Source: Cycas panzhihuaensis (Eukaryota; Cycadophyta). Taken from it: 64,000 bases of DNA. Location of the stretch: assembly GCA_023213395.1 (NCBI GenBank), contig CM041465.1, positions 169,515,741-169,579,740 of the forward strand. Direction: 5' to 3'. The position numbers and the translations under genes were made by a program. Below the pieces are notes generated by a model. That model was not told where the DNA came from, did no database searches, and saw only the letters and a program-made list of their open reading frames with translations. How positions within the stretch are numbered: the stretch's first letter is position 1; each line of letters opens with the position of its first letter. Positions 57,201 through 64,000 of the stretch are shown one piece after another.

Positions 57201-57690
57201 GTTCTCTTAAATGATCAATTTTGATATGGCCCATACGAGCATGCCATAGGGTTGCTTGGGATAACTTTTAAAGAGTTAAGGTTGTGGTAAAAGTAGAGTC
57301 ATCATCAACATAGTTGGCTTTAGAGGATGGTGAGCCAGTTAGGTGAAAAGTTTGCCATTAAGAATTTCGGTCATAACCACAGTATTTAAAGGAGGGTGAA
57401 TGACATAGAGAGTTTGATTGTTTACAGTTACACTCAGATCAAATCCACGAGAGACAAGGATAGATAGGGAGAGAAGATTTTGCTTTAAAGCAGGAATATA
57501 TAAAACATTAACAAGTGTAAAATTAAGAAGGCCTGGGAGTTTTAGGCAAACAGTTCTAAGTCCTTTGACTAGTTGAGATGATTTGCCAGCCATGTGTACA
57601 ATACCACAAACTTCAGAGTTAAAATCTTAAAAGAACTGGCGATGACAAGTCATGTGTTATGTTGCTCCAGTATCCATGATCACGATGAAG
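57201..57690 (-). pseudogene. Copia protease and gag-pre-integrase (element B)
   Basis: The protease site reads MDTGAT near 57670 with the catalytic Asp intact, followed two codons later by a TAA. Downstream, VNVLYIPALKQNLLSLS and the pre-integrase region are open for 84 codons (57339-57593). Confidence 0.87.
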
Positions 57691-58885
57691 TATTTGAGGT
57701 GGCACTATTTGCAACTCCAAGTGGTGAAGGAAAAAGTGAATAAGCATAGCCACAATAAGCCTCAATATACTTAGTGGATCTATCAACAACATTTGATGAA
57801 GTGGTCCCAATTCTTTGAAGGTATACATGAGCAAATTGTATTCCACCAAAAGCATCTTCAAAAGAAGTATTATCAACATTATGTGCACCATGGCACTGTT
57901 GATAACTTGGTAGTTTTTTGTTGGTAGTTATGTAATTTTTAGCATAGTGTCCTTTTCTATTACACCTTTGGCACACAATTGTTTGATTTCCAGTCCAAGT
58001 ATTGGGCTGGTTAGATTGTCTCTGATTATTAGATCTAGTTCCAAGTTGATTATTTTAGCCTTGGCCTTGAGACTATTTTTGTTGGAGTTGAGGAGCCTGT
58101 TGACTAAGAGGACATTGTCCTTGTTGTCTACCTCTTCCTCGTCCATGGGAATTACCACCTCTACGAGAGTATTGACCTTGATTTTTGGTATAACAAAGAT
58201 CTTCTTCCACTTCAAAAGCAACATCAACTAGATATGATATAGTGGCAAAGTTGGTATCAAAGGTCTTATAAAATTCAATGAACTTGTCAGCAAGAGCCTC
58301 AAAGTTTAGGCTCTTCAAAGTTCCACTATATTGAAGACTTCCCAACAGATTTTTGTAATCTAGGATATGGAGACATGACTGAATCAAGAAAGACCATGTA
58401 ATACATTGAGTTTTAAAATCTTTATCAATGGCTCGCTTGATTGGATGAAGGAGATTGATTGTCTCACTTGCATGTCTTTTCTACATTTTCAATTTATTCA
58501 TCTTTAATACTAAGTGAACAAATTCTAAGTCTAATTTAGTGTTAAAGTTCTTCTTAAGAACTTAAAGAACTTTCTATGATGTATCATATACAACTTCATC
58601 AATGAGATTATATAAGGAATAATCAGTGATAAGCAGTATCCCTATACGGATTTTATCATCATTAAGTTCCCATTGGCATTTAGCTATAACTTTAGTGGGA
58701 GCAGTTAGAGCACCTCCTCTAGAAGTAGCTGAGGTAGTTGCAGTTGTAACAAATGGTGTAGGTTGTAAGTGATCTCTTCATAGACCTTCATACATTGTAG
58801 CATTTCTGACACCAGTGAACCACATGTCTCAATTTTCTTTTCCTTTTAAAATGTAGTTCACATTTTACTTGAACTGTAAAGACAT
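57691..58885 (-). pseudogene. Copia gag (element B)
   Basis: It starts at the ATG read from 58885 (MSLQFK, TAA, NVNYILKGKEN), with WFTGVRNATMYEGL and the UBN2-type capsid region. It then gives YSRRGGNSHGRGRGRQQGQ and the zinc knuckle CQRCNRKGHYAKNY, where the last Cys has become Tyr (near 57940). Several stops occur in the first third. Confidence 0.85.
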
Positions 58886-60901
58886 GGTGTCTTTTGAGAA
58901 GGGAAGAAATAAACAAGGGACTATAAAAGTGATAGCAATAAATGACCAATCACTATTTACAAATAGGAAATATAATAAAGTAGTGTAGCAGAAGGAATAA
59001 TAAGTAAGAATGGTTGCTCAAAGATGAAGGGAGAAACTTAAAGAAAAGTCAACAACACTTATGACAAATATTAACCTGATGCAATAGGAATATAAGAAGC
59101 ACTATGATGAAAATTGGCCACTGACACTTGTGGAAAATATTAACCTGACACAACAGGAATATGAGAAGCACTATGATTGTGATTACACTATGCATCACTT
59201 TTTACAAATAAGTAAGTGATCAATATACAAGATTATAGGCTAATGTAAAAGCTGACATCATTGGGTTTACACAATTTAAAACTCAAATGTAGGATACGTA
59301 ATCAACCCAATAACCTCTAACTTGTGTCCAATATGTAGTTGAGGTTGCTGAAGGGATGCCTAGGCTTCTAGTAGAATTAAGTTGGCCTTCACCTGTGATA
59401 CCCGTAATTGTGCTTCGTGATGAAATCTAAGTCACAACGGAGCCCAGGTACTCCCAATCCTTATCTAGTTCACCAATGAGCAGTTATATACCTCCTCTAA
59501 AGAGTGGTATGTGTATACCCATGGCTATGATGGATATTAGATTGGGTATATTTTAATCTTGTATTAAAGTTTCAGTTTTCCTAGTTGGTTATCAGGATGA
59601 TCCCTGATTGAGGCATGATGGTATGGCTAACCAAACCTCACCAATATTCCGGTTTAGTCTAGTCCCAACTTGAAACCCATATCTCCTTTATGGCATAGTA
59701 TTCTGCCAACTAAGACATCTCAACCTTGGCAAGTGTGTAAACAGGTACAAGATGGTAGAAAATAGCATACATGATGTGTTCCTTTTAGGAAGAGTGAAAA
59801 GATTATCGAATTGCATCACATGTACATTTAATTAAAATGGAATGCTTACTTGGAGTGCTTACTTAAAGTGTCTTTAGAGTGGTTACTTTAAGTGATTTTA
59901 AAGTGTTGAAATACAATGCTAATAAGTGAGTGAGGACACTAGATATTGCTCTGATCTAGGTGTTTTTTTCTCACCTTTACAATAGACTTTTAAGCCTTAT
60001 AAAAAGAAGGAAGAAAGTTTTTTCATTTTTTTTTTGTTAATACAAAGGAAAGTAGTATTCACTAAATCAATAATAACTTTCTTCCATGATGATGAAATAG
60101 AGTGATGATTTTTGTGCTACAAACTAGACTCAGATATTCATCTTCAGGAAGTAGAATCAGGTCCAAATGAGTTTTGGAAAGTTTTTAGCATCCCTACAAA
60201 GTTAGGAGATTATATTTTTCTAAAATTCTTATTAAAAATAACTATTATTCAATAAAACAATAATAACTTCCTCATACAACATCAAAATTGGGTGCTGAGT
60301 TTTGTGATGAAAAGTAGACTCAGAGCCTCATCTTTGACAATTGGAATCACATCAATTAGAGCTCTGTATAAGATTTTACAGACCTGTGAAATTCAACAAG
60401 TAAATTTTATTTCTATAGAAATTTCAACTTGCTAATATCTCATTAACACATGATACCATATGAAATTTCCATCATTTTTTGATCACCAGTATCCCAATAT
60501 AGGCAAGGTGAGAGCATACAATGATGGATATTTTAAATAGCTTAAAATTCTTTAAAAAAAAAAGGGTAAAACCTCCCCTTACACTCATTCTTCTAAATGC
60601 TGGAAAATTTTTGGTAGCATTTCCCCTTGTTAAATGGACAAAAAGAGGGGAAAGAAAAAGAAGAATGAGATAGCATGAATGGCCACCAAAGGATTGGAAT
60701 CCTTGGTCCTTATAACTCCTTATATTATGCTTCCAAACCTATAAAAGAGAAAGAGAAAGTAAATAATACAAAATATGCTATCATAATAACTTGAAAATAT
60801 TTCTAAATCCACTTTCACAATCTCCTTCACCACATGGATTATCAGGAAGAAGGAAGTGATGGCTCTATTACAAGTATAAGTGAGGAATATGAAGGAAGCA
60901 A
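58886..60901. repeat. Long leader of element B with internal repeats
   Basis: About 2 kb between gag and the primer site, with no gene. A 69-bp direct tandem duplication spans 59056-59184 (units start ACACTTATG and ACACTTGTG). From about 60060 to 60490 a degenerate unit of roughly 170 bp recurs (AATAACTTCCT, GTGCTGAGTTTTGTG, AGTAGACTCAGA). Confidence 0.7.
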
Positions 60902-60913
60902 GCTCTAATACCA
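60902..60913 (-). other. Primer binding site of element B
   Basis: Minus-strand TGGTATTAGAGC, two bases inside the LTR. It is one C-to-T change from the Met-tRNA complement. Confidence 0.88.
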
Positions 60914-60915
60914 CA

Positions 60916-61213
60916 TGAAAAGAGTGGATCTATCTTTCATCTCCATGCACTAAACACAAAGGCAAATATGAGAGCAAGAGAGACTTGAGAGAAAGAAAGT
61001 AGCTCTCATAAAATGGGGAGGTAAGAATAAATCTCCTCCATTGAGATTTTACTTTTATATTAAGAGATGGAGCATTAGAGATAGGTGAAATGAAATTACA
61101 TATAATGCACATGAAAGTGCATTTCACTTAAGTGATTTAATTTAAAGTTCACTTAAGACCCTTTTTAGAAATAATCAACTAATATAATAACCTTGTGACA
61201 TTAACCCTTTTCA
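60916..61213 (-). repeat. 5' LTR of element B
   Basis: The 298-bp partner of 53663-53960, followed by the target duplication CTAAG. Confidence 0.93.
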
Positions 61214-61218
61214 CTAAG

Positions 61219-61269
61219 GTGACATTAAAGGGTCCTTGGTGTATATTTGTGTAAGTCAATTAGGTATTA
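61219..61269 (-). repeat. 3' LTR of element C, right part
   Basis: Last 51 bp of the LTR split by element B. It starts TAATACC on the minus strand, a likely decayed TGATACC, and is directly preceded by the purine tract GGGGGATAATATTGGGA. Confidence 0.65.
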
Positions 61270-61288
61270 TCCCAATATTATCCCCCAT
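61270..61288 (-). other. Polypurine tract of element C
   Basis: Minus-strand TTATGGGGGATAATATTGGG is the decayed form of the common copia purine tract before an LTR. Confidence 0.65.
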
Positions 61289-61329
61289 AATGACCAATGT
61301 GAAGAACTTCCAATTTATCTCTTAATTTC

Positions 61330-62770
61330 TAAAATTTGATTTTACCCAATATTTTTATGAAGATATCTACTTCTTAGTCTTCAGTGCTACAATATGCCAA
61401 TTCAATTTCTCCTACTTGTACTAGCTCTTGAATAAAGTAATGTTGCATCTCAATATGTTTTATTCTACCATGGAAAATTGGGTTTTTTTCCATCTATATT
61501 GTACTATAATTATCACACTAAATTCTTATAGGCCCTTTCTGTTTTAGCTAAAATTCTTGTAATAGTCTTTTTAACCACATTATTTCACATGTGTCAATAA
61601 CTATTGCTTTATATTCTACTTCAGTTGTAGATAGAGAAATAGTATTTTATTTCTTAGTGCTCCATGCTATAGCTATTGACCCCATACTAAACATGTAATC
61701 TAAAGTTGATTTTTTATCATTAGTGTCACCTACCCAATTTAAATTTGTATTTCTTATCAACCAAAAGTTTGATAAAGCTTTATAATATAGCCCATATTCT
61801 AAAGTACCTTTAAGATAATGAAAATTTCTTTTAGTTATTCGCCAATGAGTAGTCTTCAAGTCTTGCATGAATCTGGATACAACACTAACTGAATGTGTTA
61901 TGTCTGGTTGAGTGGATATTAAGTAGATCAAACTGTAAATTAACTATCTATAGAGTGTAGGATCAATTGGTGTAAATTCATCTCATTTAGAAAGCTTAAT
62001 TCTTGTTTTTACTGGAGTTGCCAATGATTTGTAGTCAGTCATCCTAAACTTTTATAATAAATCTAGGGTATATTTCCATTGAGAGATGAAGATTCCATTC
62101 TTATCTTGCCATACCTTCATACCTAGGAAGTAATACATTAATCCCAAATCTATCATTTCAAACTCCTTACACATGGTTTCCTTAAAGTTTTAGAAAAGAT
62201 GGGAGCCATTTCTAATATAGATAAGATCATCTACATAGAGTCCTATGATTAAGATAGAATCTCCTTTGATTTTGATATAGAGATTAGGGTCTGATTGAGA
62301 TATTTCAAAGCCTTGATCTCTAAAGCATTTGTCAATTTAGGAATACCAAGCCCTTGGTTCTTATTTTAATCTATAAATTTAGTGTACACTTTGTTTTCTT
62401 TTCTCCTAATTTCAAAACTAAGAGGTTGAGTGACATAGATATCCTCTTCAATATAACCATTGATGAAGGCACTTTTGGCCTCTATTTGATAGACTTTCCA
62501 TCCCATTTGGGCTACCAGAGTCATCATTATTCGAACTATTTTTATTCGAGTAATAGGAGAAAATATTTCATCGTAATTAATGCCTTCCTTTTGGGCATAA
62601 CCTTTGGCAACCAATCTAACTTTGTATTTATCGATTGATCCATTAGAGTAAAACATGGTTTTATAAATCCACTTAGTACCCATTTTTTTTTTATTTAGAG
62701 GTAAGTTAACTAATTCCCAAGTGTCATTTTTAACAATGGAGTAGTATTCGTCTTCCATTACCTTTCTCTA
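61330..62770 (-). pseudogene. Copia RT and RNase H (element C)
   Basis: RT opens at 62758 (MEDEYYSIVKNDTWELVNLP) and is open for 130 codons through YKVRLVAKGYAQKEG, YDEIFSPITRIK and YVTQPLSF. The catalytic YVDD is intact at 62226-62237 (LYVDDLIY). RNase H at 61350-61931 has LNWVGDTNDKKSTL (the first Asp position in NTNLNW is now Asn) and LSTTEVEYKAI. NPIFHGRIKHIEMQ follows. Stops are scattered. Confidence 0.87.
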
Positions 62771-64000
62771 AGAAGCATGTGCATTGGCCTTATCAAAAGT
62801 TTGAGGCTCATGGGGCTCTAATACTTTTCTCATGAGAGTAAATTTTACCCTATGTGAGCAAGCGAATCTTTGATTTTGTTCCAACATGTTGCCCATATCA
62901 TGATTCCTTTGAACCCATTTTAGAAGATTTTATGGTGGAGGTTGAGAGGAGGTTCCCTTCCCATTTGGTTCATTCATGACTCGTCTAGAGTCAAACATAG
63001 AAGGCACATATTTTTAGTTGGTGGATTTGTTAAAATTGATTATTACTTCTTTCTTCTTTTCTTGTTTATCTTGATAACACACATCTTCCTAAAACTTTAC
63101 ATCTCTACCTAACATGACCCTCTTTAACTTAGAATCATAGACTTTGTATGATTTAGAGGTTTCACTATAGTCAAGAAATATGCACTTGATACTATGGTCA
63201 TCCAACTTAGATCTCCTTTAGTAAGGAACATGTGCATAAGTTAGACATCCAAAGACTCTTAAGTGATGTATGTTTGGCTTATAGCCTATCCAAGCTTTTT
63301 CATGTGTCTTCCACCTTAGGTCTTTGGTGGAGCACCTATTGAGGAGGTAAATGGATATATAAACTACTTCTGTCCAAAACTCATGGCCCAAGTTTTTATC
63401 CTTCAACATATACCTTGCTAGTTTGACAATAGTATGATTTTTTCTTTCTACTATTCTATTTTGTTGTGGGGTGTAGGGATTGGTGAGTTACCTTCTAATC
63501 CTATGATATATACCATATGTTTTAAATTCATTGGGGATAAATTTTCCCCTATTATTAGATCTTAGAGAGAGTAGTTTGTGTCCACTTTATCATTCCATAA
63601 AGTTTTTGAATTTAAAAAAGTGTTGAAATGCATCTAATTTAAATTTAAGAAAGAATACCCATATCTTCTTAATGTAGTCATCAATGAATATAATGAAATA
63701 GTATGTACCTTCTAATAAGGGGACATCCATAGGACCACAAATATCTATATAGACTAGCTAAAGTGGACTAGTTGCCCAATAACTAAAATCTAGAAAGCTT
63801 TCTTTATGTTATTTACCAAGTAAGCATCCTTCACATATAATTTTATCCACCTCAATATTATGTAACCCATTAACCATGTCCATTCTTTTTATTAGGGCCA
63901 AACTTCTATAGTTAAGGTGTCTAAATCTCCTATGCCATAAGTCACTATCTAATTTGACTATAGTTCTTAAGGTATAGGTATCTGATGGAATAAGGACAAG
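62771..64000 (-). pseudogene. Copia integrase, partial (element C)
   Basis: Readable from the right edge: CEGCLLGK zinc-binding Cys near 63830, the first Asp in YIDICGP near 63745, FIIFIDDYIKKIWVFFL near 63660, and the second Asp changed to Asn (RSNNRGKF near 63550). The Glu is intact (QQNRIVERKN near 63460). LKDKNLGHEFWTEVVY and FGCLTYAHVPY are open at 63218-63409. The frame is cut by the window edge. Confidence 0.85.

Larger units (their letters stand above)
53663..61213 (-). mobile_element. Ty1-copia element B, complete but decayed
   Basis: Two 298-bp LTRs (53663-53960 and 60916-61213), a perfect target duplication CTAAG (53658-53662 and 61214-61218), a primer binding site and a polypurine tract bound a 7.55-kb element reading right to left. 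Gag, protease, integrase, RT and RNase H are all present in order with stops and frameshifts. The leader is about 2 kb long and contains tandem repeats. It inserted into the 3' LTR of element C. Confidence 0.94.
61289..64000 (-). mobile_element. Ty1-copia element C, 3' part, runs off the window
   Basis: RNase H, RT and most of the integrase follow the purine tract in the usual copia order. Protease, gag and the 5' LTR must lie to the right of base 64000. The left end (3' LTR) is split by element B. Confidence 0.85.

Overview
This window looks like intergenic DNA from a plant with a large, repeat-packed nuclear genome. The evidence is Ty1-copia and Ty3-gypsy/Tat elements, a plant mobile domain (PMD) frame, a cellular-type RNase H, and a captured MA3-domain gene fragment. 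A gymnosperm or other giant-genome seed plant is plausible, but the species cannot be named. I see no intact host gene, no bacterial-type operon, no rRNA and no CRISPR array. Nearly everything is LTR retrotransposon sequence at different stages of decay. Most stops sit where CAA, CAG, CGA or TGG once stood, and most lost catalytic residues are Asp to Asn, Glu to Lys or Cys to Tyr. This is the C-to-T / G-to-A signature of deaminated methylated cytosine.

Layout. (1) 1-1585 is unassigned. (2) 1586-4216 is a 2.6-kb non-autonomous LTR element on the minus strand. (3) About 4.9-6.36 kb, 19.17-19.4 kb and 35.6-37.4 kb are pieces of one very old Tat-type gypsy element on the minus strand. It was split by two later insertions. 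(4) 6363-19169 is a Ty1-copia element (minus) with a perfect target duplication ACTAC. Its long leader carries an antisense fragment of an MRF/PDCD4-like MA3 gene, and it is split by a second, non-autonomous LTR element at 11954-17019 (duplication AGAAT). (5) 20917-35510 is the youngest-looking large element. It is a 14.6-kb Tat-type gypsy element (plus) with 2.5-kb LTRs, a gag and a protease. It also has a short in-frame RT-integrase fusion left by a big deletion, an antisense PMD frame, and a separate RNase H next to the 3' LTR. (6) 40111 to about 48080 is a heavily decayed gypsy element (plus) with its own eroded RNase H. (7) 48291-64000 is a minus-strand copia nest: element B (53663-61213, duplication CTAAG) sits inside the 3' LTR of element C, and C appears to sit inside element A. 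The remaining parts of A and C should lie to the right of the window.

How the parts relate. The copia elements share the usual order gag, protease, integrase, reverse transcriptase, RNase H, read right to left. The intact Tat element has lost most of its RT and integrase, so it could only have moved with enzymes from a relative. It nevertheless keeps gag, a terminal RNase H with all catalytic residues, and an antisense PMD frame behind a palindrome-rich putative promoter. The same antisense PMD frame can be recognised in the old Tat copy, so it is a family trait and not a one-off capture.
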